In this document: positions 52,980 through 60,928 of the stretch, piece after piece | Layout of the letters: every line of letters starts with the position of its first letter | How positions within the stretch are numbered: the first letter of the stretch is position 1 | NCBI RefSeq assembly: GCF_010614805.1 | Contig: NZ_JAAFZC010000001.1 | Span: forward strand, 2,272,001-2,336,000 | From: Pseudooceanicola aestuarii | GTDB taxonomy: Bacteria > Pseudomonadota > Alphaproteobacteria > Rhodobacterales > Rhodobacteraceae | Length of the DNA: 64,000 nt | Direction of reading: 5' to 3' | Notes under the pieces: generated by a model | What the model saw: only the letters and a program-made list of their open reading frames with translations | The model's database searches: none | What the model was told of the DNA's origin: nothing | Made by a program: the position numbers and the translations under genes

Positions 52980-53462
52980 ATGACGGCCCGACTAGACGAG
53001 ATCGACCGGAAAATCCTTTTGCAGCTGCAAAGCGACGCGGCGCAATCGTTGGATGACATCGCGCGCAAGGTCGGGTCGTCGAAGACGCCGGTCTGGAACC
53101 GGATCCGCAAGATGAAGGAGGCCGGGGTGATTGGCGCGCAGGTCGCCCTGCTGGATGCCGAGACCTTGGGATTCGACGCCTGTTTCTTCGTGCTGATCCG
53201 CACCTCGGAACACGAGGCGGAGTGGCAGACCCGCTTCCTGCACGCCCTGCACAATCGGCCCGAGGTGATGGAGGCCCACCGCCTGGCGGGCGATATCGAC
53301 TATATCCTGAAGGTCCGGGTCAGGAACGCCCGCGCCTACGATGCCTTCTACCAGGCGCTGATCTCGGAGGTGCGGGTGCATAATGTCACCGCCCTGCTGT
53401 CGATGGAGGAGATCAAATCCACCACCGAATTGCCTCTGGCGACGTTGGACGTGTCCGGGTAG
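52980..53462 (+). CDS. Lrp/AsnC-family transcriptional regulator
   Basis: A 160-residue regulator. The N-terminal helix-turn-helix (SLDDIARKVGSSKTPVWNRI) and the C-terminal ligand-binding/oligomerisation domain (HRLAGDIDYILKVRVRNARAYD) are standard. The ATG at 52980 starts the usual ARLDEIDRKIL core. Divergent from the cys operon, it probably controls sulfate assimilation, as an alternative to CysB in these bacteria (inference from context). Confidence 0.87.
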   Translation: MTARLDEIDRKILLQLQSDAAQSLDDIARKVGSSKTPVWNRIRKMKEAGVIGAQVALLDAETLGFDACFFVLIRTSEHEAEWQTRFLHALHNRPEVMEAHRLAGDIDYILKVRVRNARAYDAFYQALISEVRVHNVTALLSMEEIKSTTELPLATLDVSG

Positions 53463-53487
53463 GGCGGCGCCCTGTCTTTGACCTGTC

Positions 53488-54663
53488 TCAGCAGTGGACC
53501 ATCAGCCGTTCCAACCCGTGGAAATGGTACAGGTCGGCATAGCGCGGCGGCTCTGCCAGGGTCAGGCCGGGGCAGCGTTGCAGCAGGACGGGCAGGGCGA
53601 CGCGCAGCTCCAGCCGGGCCAGCGGCGCGCCGATGCAGAAATGCGCCCCGGCGCCAAAGGCCAGGTTGGCCTGTACAGGCCGGCCGGGATCGAAACGGTC
53701 GGGATCCTCCCAGCGGGCCGGGTCGCGGTTGGCCGCGCCCAGCAGGCAGGCGATGCTGTCACCACGTTGGAACCTGTGGCCCTGCACCTCCACATCCTGA
53801 TGCGCGATCCGGGTGAACATGTGCAGCGGCGGATCGTGGCGCAGGATCTCCTCCACCGTGCCGTCCACCCGGTCCTCCGTCAGCCAATGCGCCGGATCCG
53901 GAAGGCCCAGCAGCGCCTTCACCCCGTTGCCGATGGTGTGCACCGTGGCCTCGTGCCCGGCGTTCAGCAGAAGGATGCAGGTGGTCACCAGCTCTTCCCG
54001 GCTGAGGCGGGCGCCGTCCTCCTCTGCCGCCAGCAGGCTGGAAATCAGGTCATCGCCCGGCGCGTCGCGGCGCTGATCGGCATAGTCGTTGACAAAGGCC
54101 GCGAACTCGGCGGCGGCGCGGGCGGCGCGGTCCTCGATCTCGCGGGTGCGGCGGGCCTGGTACATCGCGACCATGTCGTTGGACCAGCGCAGCAGCTGGG
54201 GGGCCATGTCCTCGGGCACGCCCAGAAGACGGGCGATCACGATCACCGGCACCTGGGTGGCATAGGCGGGGATCAGGTCGAAATCGCCCTCGGGAAAGGC
54301 ATCGATCAGATCGTGGCACAGCTGCGCGATCTCGGGCGCCAGCCCGGCGATCCGGCGCGAGGTGAAGGCCCGCAGCACCAGCCCGCGCAGGCGGCGGTGC
54401 ACATCGCCGTCCAGTTCCAGCATGGAATGGTCCTCAACCGCGTAGAAGGGCGCCAGGTGATCGGGCACCGGCGCGCGCAGATCGGCGGGCACCTCGCGGC
54501 CAAAGCGACGGTCGCGCAGGATGGCGTTGGCTGCATCATAGGTGAAGGCGGCGGGCATGTCGTACTCGGCCCAAGTGCAGACCGGCGCAGGCGCGGTGCG
54601 GTAGAACGGATACGGGTTCTGGACGAAATCGGGATCGGTGGGCGATTGATGCAGCATGGTCAT
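53488..54663 (-). CDS. Cytochrome P450
   Basis: A 391-residue soluble P450. The oxygen-binding I-helix is LLNAGHEATVHTIG, the ExxR pair is in EEILRHDPP, and the heme cysteine is in FGAGAHFCIGAPLA. Length and lack of a membrane helix fit the bacterial class. The substrate is unknown. No ferredoxin gene is adjacent, so electrons must come from another locus. It is divergent from dctB with a 68-base gap. Confidence 0.93.
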   Translation of the reverse strand: MTMLHQSPTDPDFVQNPYPFYRTAPAPVCTWAEYDMPAAFTYDAANAILRDRRFGREVPADLRAPVPDHLAPFYAVEDHSMLELDGDVHRRLRGLVLRAFTSRRIAGLAPEIAQLCHDLIDAFPEGDFDLIPAYATQVPVIVIARLLGVPEDMAPQLLRWSNDMVAMYQARRTREIEDRAARAAAEFAAFVNDYADQRRDAPGDDLISSLLAAEEDGARLSREELVTTCILLLNAGHEATVHTIGNGVKALLGLPDPAHWLTEDRVDGTVEEILRHDPPLHMFTRIAHQDVEVQGHRFQRGDSIACLLGAANRDPARWEDPDRFDPGRPVQANLAFGAGAHFCIGAPLARLELRVALPVLLQRCPGLTLAEPPRYADLYHFHGLERLMVHC

Positions 54664-54731
54664 GCCAGATCCATATCGCGGGAACTGGCCAAGGCAAGCC
54701 CCCGCGCGCTAAACCAAGAGCCGGAGGTAGG

Positions 54732-56579
54732 ATGTCGCGACGTCTCATGATCTTGGCCCTGTCGCTGTGCGGCGTGGCGGTCTTTGCCACGCTGGTCTGG
54801 CAATCGGCCTATCGCCAGGCGCTGACGCCGTTGGCCGAACGGGGCCGGGCCGACCTGGCGCTGGCCGTGGACCGGCTGAACGGCCAGTTGCAACGGTATC
54901 GCGACCTGGCGGTGCTGATGTCCGATCACCCTGTGCTGGCGCGGCTGGCGCGGGGGCAGGGCGACGGGGCGGCGGCGGATGCGCTGCTGCTGGCCGCCAT
55001 CGACCGCACCGGCGCGCTGAACATGATCTATGCGGGGCGCGACGGGCGGGTGCTGGCCGCGGCCCGCCCGCTGTCGGTCGCGTTGCGCGATGACATCGCC
55101 GCCGATCCGGCCTTCGAACGGGCGATGACCGGGGCGCTGGGGATCTCTCACGGGATCGACCCGGCGACGGGCGGGCGGGCCTATATCTATGCCGCGCCCA
55201 GTTTTGCCGCCGATGGCGGGGTGACGGGGGTATTGTTCGCCGTGGTGAACGTGGACCTGCTGGAACAGGCCTGGCGCGGGGATCGCCCGGCGGTGCTGTT
55301 TGTGGATGCGCAAGGGGAGGTGTTCATCACCAACCGCTCCGAGATCCTGGGCTGGCGCCGCGCCGCGGGGGAGGCGGGGTTGAACCCGCCCGGTGGCCGC
55401 GTGTCCCGGATGACCGCCCGCCAGGTCGCCGGTCACGAGATCTGGCAGCTGGATTGGAGCGTCTGGCTGCCGCGACGTGCCCTGCACCTGGCGCGGGATC
55501 TGCCGCAGATCGGGATGCGGGCGGAGGCGCTGATCGACGCCGGCCCGGCCTTCCGCCTGGCGGGGCTTCAGGCGGCGGTGGTCGCGCTGATCTGCGTCAT
55601 TTTCGGCGCCGCGCTTCTGGTCGCGGCAGAGCGGCGGCGGGCGCTGGCACAGGCCAACCAACTTCTGGAAAGTCGCGTGGCCGCCCGCACGGCAGAGCTG
55701 TCGGGCGCCAACCTGGCACTGCGCCGCGAGGTGGCAGAGCGGGAAGAGGCCGAGCAGGCGCTGAAACGCGCCCAGGCCGAACTGGTGCAGGCGGGCAAGC
55801 TGTCGGCGCTGGGCCAGATGTCCGCCGGGCTGAGCCATGAGCTGAACCAGCCGTTGATGGCGATCCGTCAGTTCGCGGAGAACGGCGCCCTGTTCCTGGA
55901 CCGCGACCGCCCGGAGCAGGCGGCGCAGAACCTGACCCGCATCGCCGAATTGTCGGGCCGGATGGGCCGCATCATCCGCAACCTGCGCGCCTTTGCCCGC
56001 CAGGAAAGCGAACCGGTCCGCCGGGTCGATCTGGTCGCGGTGATCGACAGCGCGCTGGAGATGACGGAGGCGCGGCTGAGCCGCGAGGGCGTGCAGCTGC
56101 GATGGAACCGTCCCACCGGCCCGGTCTGGGCGATGGGGGGGGAGGTTCGGCTGGGCCAGGTACTGGTCAACCTGATCACCAATGCGGCCGATGCCATGGC
56201 CGGCCAATCGCACAAACGTCTGGACATCCTGCTGACCGACGCCACGGGCGGGGAGCCGGAGGTCGCAGGCCCGGCCATCCGCATCCGCGACACCGGTCCC
56301 GGCATCGCCGCGCCGGAGCGGATCTTTGACCCGTTCTACACCACCAAGGAGGTCGGTGCCTCCGAGGGGATGGGCCTCGGACTGTCGATCTCCTACGGGT
56401 TGGTGCAAAGTTTCGGCGGCGCGATCCGGGGCGCCAACCATCCCGACGGCGGGGCGGAATTCACCGTGCAACTGGCGCCCGCCATCGCGCGCGGGCCGGA
56501 CGGCGGGTCCGAAGACGGGCCGGACAGGGGGGTGAATAGGGGCCGGACGTCGGCCGGAATGACTGGCCGGAATGACTAG
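54732..56579 (+). CDS. dctB: DctB-like C4-dicarboxylate sensor histidine kinase
   Basis: A 615-residue sensor. A membrane helix near the start (MILALSLCGVAVFATLVW), a ~240-residue periplasmic PAS-like domain for C4-dicarboxylate sensing and a second membrane helix (AAVVALICVIFGAALLVAA) are followed by a coiled segment. The kinase H-box is MSAGLSHELNQPL, and the N and G boxes NLITNAADAM, IRDTGPGI and GMGLGLSI. The last ~35 residues are repetitive (GRTSAGMTGRND) and encoded by short tandem repeats. It signals to DctD, encoded just downstream. Confidence 0.9.
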   Translation: MSRRLMILALSLCGVAVFATLVWQSAYRQALTPLAERGRADLALAVDRLNGQLQRYRDLAVLMSDHPVLARLARGQGDGAAADALLLAAIDRTGALNMIYAGRDGRVLAAARPLSVALRDDIAADPAFERAMTGALGISHGIDPATGGRAYIYAAPSFAADGGVTGVLFAVVNVDLLEQAWRGDRPAVLFVDAQGEVFITNRSEILGWRRAAGEAGLNPPGGRVSRMTARQVAGHEIWQLDWSVWLPRRALHLARDLPQIGMRAEALIDAGPAFRLAGLQAAVVALICVIFGAALLVAAERRRALAQANQLLESRVAARTAELSGANLALRREVAEREEAEQALKRAQAELVQAGKLSALGQMSAGLSHELNQPLMAIRQFAENGALFLDRDRPEQAAQNLTRIAELSGRMGRIIRNLRAFARQESEPVRRVDLVAVIDSALEMTEARLSREGVQLRWNRPTGPVWAMGGEVRLGQVLVNLITNAADAMAGQSHKRLDILLTDATGGEPEVAGPAIRIRDTGPGIAAPERIFDPFYTTKEVGASEGMGLGLSISYGLVQSFGGAIRGANHPDGGAEFTVQLAPAIARGPDGGSEDGPDRGVNRGRTSAGMTGRND

Positions 56580-56641
56580 GCCGAACGACAGGGCCGAATG
56601 ATGGGGCCGAAGAAAGGCCCGGACGACGGGCCGTGACGAAG
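56541..56641 (+). repeat. Imperfect ~13-bp tandem repeats across the dctB stop
   Basis: Eight units beginning GGCC (56541, 56552, 56565, 56579, 56592, 56605, 56616, 56629) run through the end of dctB and into the leader of dctD. Spacing is 11-14 bases; the common core is GGCCGGAATGACT or GGCCGAA. The dctB stop lies inside the array, so the array adds residues to the kinase tail. Confidence 0.8.
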
Positions 56642-56651
56642 AGAGGCGGGG

Positions 56652-57878
56652 ATGCGCATGGGCAAGGTTCTTCTGGTGGATGATGACGCAGCGGTGCGGG
56701 AGGCGCTGTCGCAAACGCTGGAGCTGGCCGAGATGGAGGCCATCGCCGCCGCCTCCTTTGTGGAGGCCAAGGACCGGCTGACGCCCGAATTTGACGGCGT
56801 CATCCTGTCCGACATCCGCATGCCCGGCCGCGACGGGTTCCACCTGCTGGACTACGTGCTGGGCCGCGATCCCGAATTGCCCGTCGTCCTGCTGACCGGA
56901 GAGGGTGACATCCCCATGGCCGTCTCCGCGATGAAGAAGGGGGCGTTCGGGTTCCTTGAAAAACCCTGTGCCACGGCGGAATTGCTGCCCGTGCTGGAAC
57001 GCGCGCTGAAAACCCGCGCGCTGGTGCTGGAGAACCGGCGGCTGAAGGCGCAGCTGGAAACCGGCGATCCGGCGGCGCGGATGATCTTCGGCTCCTCCGC
57101 CCGGTCGGAGACCCTGCGCGACCAGGCCCGCCGCGCCGCCGCCGCCGGGACGGAGGTGCTGGTCACTGGTGCGCCGGGTGCCGGGATTCCCAAGGTGGCG
57201 GAGGTTATTCACCTGTCCTCGCCGACCGCGCAGCGCCCCTTTGTCAAACGTTCCGCCGCCGGGCTGACCCGCGAGGATTTCGAGGCGGCCACCCGGGAAG
57301 CGGCGGGCGGGGCACTCTATCTGGACGAGGTGCAACGCCTGTCCGAAGACCTGCAATTCGCCCTCGCCGAACGGCTGGAGCAGGGGTTGGGCGCGCGGTT
57401 GATCGCAGGCAGTACCGAGGCGCTGCAACGCGCGGCGGAGAGCGGCGCGTTCAACACCGATCTCTACTACCGTCTCGCCGTGGTGGAGGTGCATATCCCC
57501 GCGCTGTCCGCCCGGCCGGAAGACATTCCCGTGATGTTCCGCCAATATGTCGCGCAGGCGGCCGAGCAATCGGGCCTGCCCGCCCCGGAGGTGACCGAAG
57601 ACGTGATCGCGGCATTGATGGCCCGCGACTGGCCCGGCAACGCCCGCGCCCTGATGAGCGAGGCGATGCGCCTGGTGCTGGGCGTCGGCAGCGCCTCCCC
57701 ATCCGAGGAACTGGGCCTGACCGACCAGATGGCGCGCATCGAACGCTCCCTTCTGGCGGCGGCCCTGCGCAAGTCCGGCGGCCGCGCCGCACAGGCCGCC
57801 GAGGCCCTGAAACTGCCGCGCAAGACGCTTTACGACAAGCTGACCCGCTATGGCCTGAAACCGGAGGAGTACCGATGA
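56652..57878 (+). CDS. dctD: DctD-like response regulator lacking sigma-54 and ATPase motifs
   Basis: A 408-residue NtrC-class regulator. The receiver domain is intact: VDDD, the phosphoacceptor in ILSDIRMPG and lysine in FLEKPC. The AAA+ domain is degenerate: Walker A reads GAPGAGIPKVA instead of GxxGxGKE, losing the lysine, and the segment that should carry GAFTGA is shortened to ~16 residues between RPFVKRSAAG and AAGGALYLDEV. A Fis-type DNA-binding helix remains at the C-terminus (GRAAQAAEALKLPRKTLYDK). Rhodobacter NtrC has a related loss and activates sigma-70 promoters. The protein overlaps the next gene by 4 bases. Confidence 0.87.
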   Translation: MRMGKVLLVDDDAAVREALSQTLELAEMEAIAAASFVEAKDRLTPEFDGVILSDIRMPGRDGFHLLDYVLGRDPELPVVLLTGEGDIPMAVSAMKKGAFGFLEKPCATAELLPVLERALKTRALVLENRRLKAQLETGDPAARMIFGSSARSETLRDQARRAAAAGTEVLVTGAPGAGIPKVAEVIHLSSPTAQRPFVKRSAAGLTREDFEAATREAAGGALYLDEVQRLSEDLQFALAERLEQGLGARLIAGSTEALQRAAESGAFNTDLYYRLAVVEVHIPALSARPEDIPVMFRQYVAQAAEQSGLPAPEVTEDVIAALMARDWPGNARALMSEAMRLVLGVGSASPSEELGLTDQMARIERSLLAAALRKSGGRAAQAAEALKLPRKTLYDKLTRYGLKPEEYR

Positions 57879-58504
57879 CCGCGGAAATGGACGCCGAAGG
57901 GGACATGGATCTCCCCTATTTCGAAACCGACCCGCAACAGGATGTTCTGGTTTCCCTGCGGGAGGTCTCCTTGCAGGTGCGACGGGTTCGGGATGGCGAG
58001 CATCAGGCGTGGAAATGGGCCGTGATCGCGATGGCCTGCGCCTTTACCTCCAGCTGTGTCTGCATTCTGTCTGGAACCGCCGGGGTCGGGGCGTGGGAAT
58101 ATAAAGAAGAAATCAATAAGTTCTTTGAGGCTTTTCCTGCTGACGGGGGCCCTTTGGGGCCCCTGCCGCAAGACCCGTTTGTCGGTGGTTGGATCATCCT
58201 TTTGGACAGGTTGCAGGGCAACAAGCGCCACGAGCATGCCGGAGGGGTCTACAAGCTTGATCAGGATGAGAACGAATGCCTCAAGTCGCTGATGCAGCAG
58301 CGGAACGGCTTCGTTCACTTCGGCCCTGAGGGGAAGATAGTATTTCACTCCTATTTCCCGCCCATCCTCCTTTCCGTTCTTGGCGTTCTTGACCGGATCA
58401 CCACCGATGACTGGGGGTTCCACTATTTCGACGATGCGGAACGCGAGGAGATGGCCACCTTGCGGGGCGCCATCCGGGCGGATCTGGAGGCGCTGGCGGG
58501 CTGA
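57875..58504 (+). CDS. Unknown protein with one membrane segment and HEPN-like RNxxxH motif
   Basis: No family was recognised. A 209-residue protein with an acidic N-terminus, one membrane segment (KWAVIAMACAFTSSCVCIL, residues ~47-66), and a C-terminal domain holding QQRNGFVHFGPEG. The pattern RNGFVH fits the R-N-x3-H core of HEPN-domain RNases and similar toxin-like domains, though the fold is not shown. It overlaps dctD by 4 bases, yet part of its base composition is AT-richer than its neighbours (around 58096-58130), so it may be a recent insertion. The operators of dctP lie just downstream. Confidence 0.6.
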   Translation: MTAEMDAEGDMDLPYFETDPQQDVLVSLREVSLQVRRVRDGEHQAWKWAVIAMACAFTSSCVCILSGTAGVGAWEYKEEINKFFEAFPADGGPLGPLPQDPFVGGWIILLDRLQGNKRHEHAGGVYKLDQDENECLKSLMQQRNGFVHFGPEGKIVFHSYFPPILLSVLGVLDRITTDDWGFHYFDDAEREEMATLRGAIRADLEALAG

Positions 58505-58532
58505 CGGGCGGCCGGAGATTCGCTCGGCGCGC

Positions 58533-58582
58533 TGTGCGAAAATCCGCACAAAGCGGTTGCGGGGCGTGTGAGAATCCGCACG
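58533..58582 (+). promoter_or_regulatory. Paired 18-bp palindromes upstream of dctP (candidate DctD sites)
   Basis: TGTGCG-AAAATC-CGCACA (58533-58550) is an exact dyad. CGTGTG-AGAATC-CGCACG (58565-58582) is a second copy with one G-T mismatch. Their starts are 32 bp apart, close to three DNA turns, so both face the same side of the helix. They lie ~180 bp upstream of dctP. No -24/-12 sigma-54 promoter was found downstream; a weak TTGAAA at 58633 could be a -35 element. Confidence 0.75.
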
Positions 58583-58761
58583 GGACGGTATCAGGCACCG
58601 GGGTGGGCGCATCAACTTCCCCGCCAAACCCCTTGAAATAAAGCGTAGAACCGGGTTCGAGCATCGCCTGCTCACTTTCTCTTGATCACGCGCCGTGCAG
58701 GGCCGACGCTGCCAGCCGCAAGGGACAACCCCTGACCAATGCTCTCGGGAGGAGACATATC

Positions 58762-59763
58762 ATGAAATTCCTGACCACGGCCGCCACCGCGCTGGCCCTG
58801 TCCGTGACCGCCACCGCCGGTTTCGCCGCCTGCGACGATGGCGAGATGGTGATCAAGTTCAGCCATGTCACCAACAACGACCGCCACCCCAAGGGGATCG
58901 CCGCCTCGCTGCTGGCGGAGCGCGTCAACGAGGAGATGAACGGCACCGCCTGCATGGAGGTCTATCCGAACTCCACCCTCTACAATGACGATCAGGTGCT
59001 GGAGGCGATGTTGCAGGGCGACGTGCAGCTGGCCGCGCCGTCGCTGTCGAAATTCGAAACCTTCACCAAGCAATACCGCATCTTCGATCTGCCCTTCATG
59101 TTCAAGAACATCGATGCCGTCGATGCCTTCCAGAACTCCGAGACCGGGCAGGCGATGAAGGACGCGATGCAGCGCCGGGGCCTGCAAGGGCTGGCCTTCT
59201 GGCACAACGGGATGAAGCAGTTTTCGGCCAATGTGCCGCTGGAAGCGCCGGGCGATGCCGCTGGCCTGAAGTTCCGCGTGCAGCCCTCGGACGTTCTGGT
59301 CGCCCAGATGGAGGCGCTGGACGCCTCCCCCCAGCCGATGGCCTTTTCCGAGGTCTATGGCGCGTTGCAGACCGGCGTGGTGGACGGGCAGGAGAACACC
59401 TGGTCCAACATCTACGGACAGAAGTTCTTTGAGGTTCAGGACGGCGTGACGGAAACGAACCACGGCATCATCGACTACCTTGTCGTGGCCTCCGTCGATT
59501 GGCTGGACAGCATGGATGCGGAGCCGCGCGATCAGTTCCTGACCATCCTCGCCGAGGTGACGGAAACCCGCAACGCGGAAAGCTTTGCCGTCAACGAAGA
59601 AGCCAAGAACGCGATCGTCGAGGCCGGCGGCACCGTGCGCCAGCTGTCCCCCGAACAGCGGGAGATGTGGGTGAACGCGATGAAACCCGTGTGGGACCAG
59701 TTCATGGATGACGTGGGCGAGGAGAACGTCGCCGCCGCGCAGGAGATCAACGCGCAGAACTGA
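58762..59763 (+). CDS. dctP: TRAP transporter substrate-binding protein DctP
   Basis: A 333-residue periplasmic receptor for C4-dicarboxylates. The signal peptide ends at GFA-A near residue 24. The core has SHVTNNDRHPKGIAA, the conserved FRVQPSDVLVAQMEALD with the substrate-anchoring arginine, and EVYGALQTGVVDGQENTW. The ATG has GGAGGAG before it. It is the first gene after the paired palindromes and is followed by a strong hairpin that separates it from dctQM. Confidence 0.93.
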   Translation: MKFLTTAATALALSVTATAGFAACDDGEMVIKFSHVTNNDRHPKGIAASLLAERVNEEMNGTACMEVYPNSTLYNDDQVLEAMLQGDVQLAAPSLSKFETFTKQYRIFDLPFMFKNIDAVDAFQNSETGQAMKDAMQRRGLQGLAFWHNGMKQFSANVPLEAPGDAAGLKFRVQPSDVLVAQMEALDASPQPMAFSEVYGALQTGVVDGQENTWSNIYGQKFFEVQDGVTETNHGIIDYLVVASVDWLDSMDAEPRDQFLTILAEVTETRNAESFAVNEEAKNAIVEAGGTVRQLSPEQREMWVNAMKPVWDQFMDDVGEENVAAAQEINAQN

Positions 59764-59773
59764 TCGTAGGGGA

Positions 59774-59807
59774 CCGCGCCGGGGGGCCGAGATGTCCCCC
59801 GGCGCGG
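59774..59807 (+). terminator. Strong 12-bp hairpin between dctP and dctQ
   Basis: CCGCGCCGGGGG pairs exactly with CCCCCGGCGCGG around a 10-base loop, starting 11 bases after the dctP stop. There is no T-run. It probably stabilises the dctP message and limits read-through so that the receptor is made in excess over the membrane subunits. Confidence 0.75.
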
Positions 59808-60214
59808 ACCGGACCGCGACCCGGCCCCGCTTGCGGGGATAGGGCCGGGCCGCGGGACCGGGCCTAGGCCGGGACGGATCGTCTGGCGTGTCTGTGGCCG
59901 GCCCCTTGCGCCTGAACTGGTGCGGGGATCGAACGGAAGGCCGGAGGAACGATCAACTTGCGGTCCTGGCCTCGGAGCCGGACCGATGGCGTGATCCGCC
60001 GGCGGGCATTCCGGGCCGGGAGCTTCAGGAGCCGGAGTTTTCAAGAGCCGGAAGGCTCAGGGCCGGGCCTTGCGGGGCCAGGCTTTTCACAGGGCAGAAC
60101 ACGGGGCCCCCGGGCAGCGCGCTTGCGCGCATCACCCGGATCCCACCCGGACCGCCAGCGACGGGGCCCGCAGGATCGCAATGGCGCAATGAACGCATCG
60201 ACGGGGTAGACGCG
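59808..60214 (+). other. Non-coding spacer before dctQ
   Basis: About 400 bases with no supported gene. The frame of dctQ is open back to 59888, but the sequence is repetitive (GGGCCGGG, GGAGCCGGAG motifs, AGAGCCGGAAGGCTC) and encodes no recognisable domain, so this is read as leader DNA, not as an extension. No promoter is clear. Confidence 0.6.
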
Positions 60215-60925
60215 ATGACCCACCGCAACGACACGGCCGCCACCGGCCGCCTGGGCCGGATTGTCACCGGGTTGGAGGAAACGGCCATCGCCGTGCTTCT
60301 GGGCCTGATGACGCTGGTCACCTTCATCAACGTGGTGCTGCGCTACGGGTTCAACGAATCGCTGATCTGGGGGCTGGAGGTCACGTTGATCCTGTTTGCC
60401 TGGCTGGTGATCTTCGGCGTCAGCTACGGGGTCAAGGTCACCGCCCATCTGGGTGTGGATGCCGTGATCTCCCTTCTGCCGGGGCGGGGGCGCCGGGCGG
60501 CCGCGCTTCTGGCGGCGGCGGTCTGCCTTCTTTACGGGGTGCTGCTGATGAAGGGCGCGTGGGATTACTGGGCGCCCTTTGCCGGGCTGGAACAGACCAC
60601 CGGCCGCTGGTTCCCCACCGGGCTGGCAGACGGTACGCGGGATCGCGCCTTCTATGTTACCGATCAGGTGCCGATGCCGGCGATGTTCCGGTTTCTCGAA
60701 GACCTGATCAACTACGGCGAGGAATACGACAAGCTGCCCCGCGTGATCCCCTATGTGATCCTGCCGCTGGGCGTGGCGCTGCTGTTGTTCCGGCTGATCC
60801 AGGCCACGATCGGCGTGCTGCGTGGTACCCGCGAGGCGCTGATCGTCAGCCACGAGGCCGAAGACGCGCTGGCCGATGTGGTCGCCGCCCGCGACGCCGA
60901 AACCGTCACCAGCCAGGAGCGCTGA
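60215..60925 (+). CDS. dctQ: TRAP transporter small permease DctQ
   Basis: A 236-residue membrane subunit with four helices (around AIAVLLGLMTLVTFINVVL, LILFAWLVIFGVSYG, AALLAAAVCLLYGVLLM and IPYVILPLGVALLLF). FNESLIWGLEVTLILF is typical. The loop between the third and fourth helices is longer than usual (about 60 residues, FAGLEQTTGRW onward). The ATG at 60215 is the start that puts the first helix at the normal place; a good ribosome binding site is lacking. dctM starts 3 bases after its stop. Confidence 0.9.
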   Translation: MTHRNDTAATGRLGRIVTGLEETAIAVLLGLMTLVTFINVVLRYGFNESLIWGLEVTLILFAWLVIFGVSYGVKVTAHLGVDAVISLLPGRGRRAAALLAAAVCLLYGVLLMKGAWDYWAPFAGLEQTTGRWFPTGLADGTRDRAFYVTDQVPMPAMFRFLEDLINYGEEYDKLPRVIPYVILPLGVALLLFRLIQATIGVLRGTREALIVSHEAEDALADVVAARDAETVTSQER

Positions 60926-60928
60926 ACC

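Noticed and set aside
58583..58761. Sigma-54 promoter for dctP
   Set aside because: No GG-N10-GC type -24/-12 element was seen, and DctD lacks the loop needed to use one.
59888..60214. An N-terminal extension of DctQ
   Set aside because: The frame is open only by high GC. The sequence is repetitive and adds no domain, while 60215 gives a normal DctQ start.
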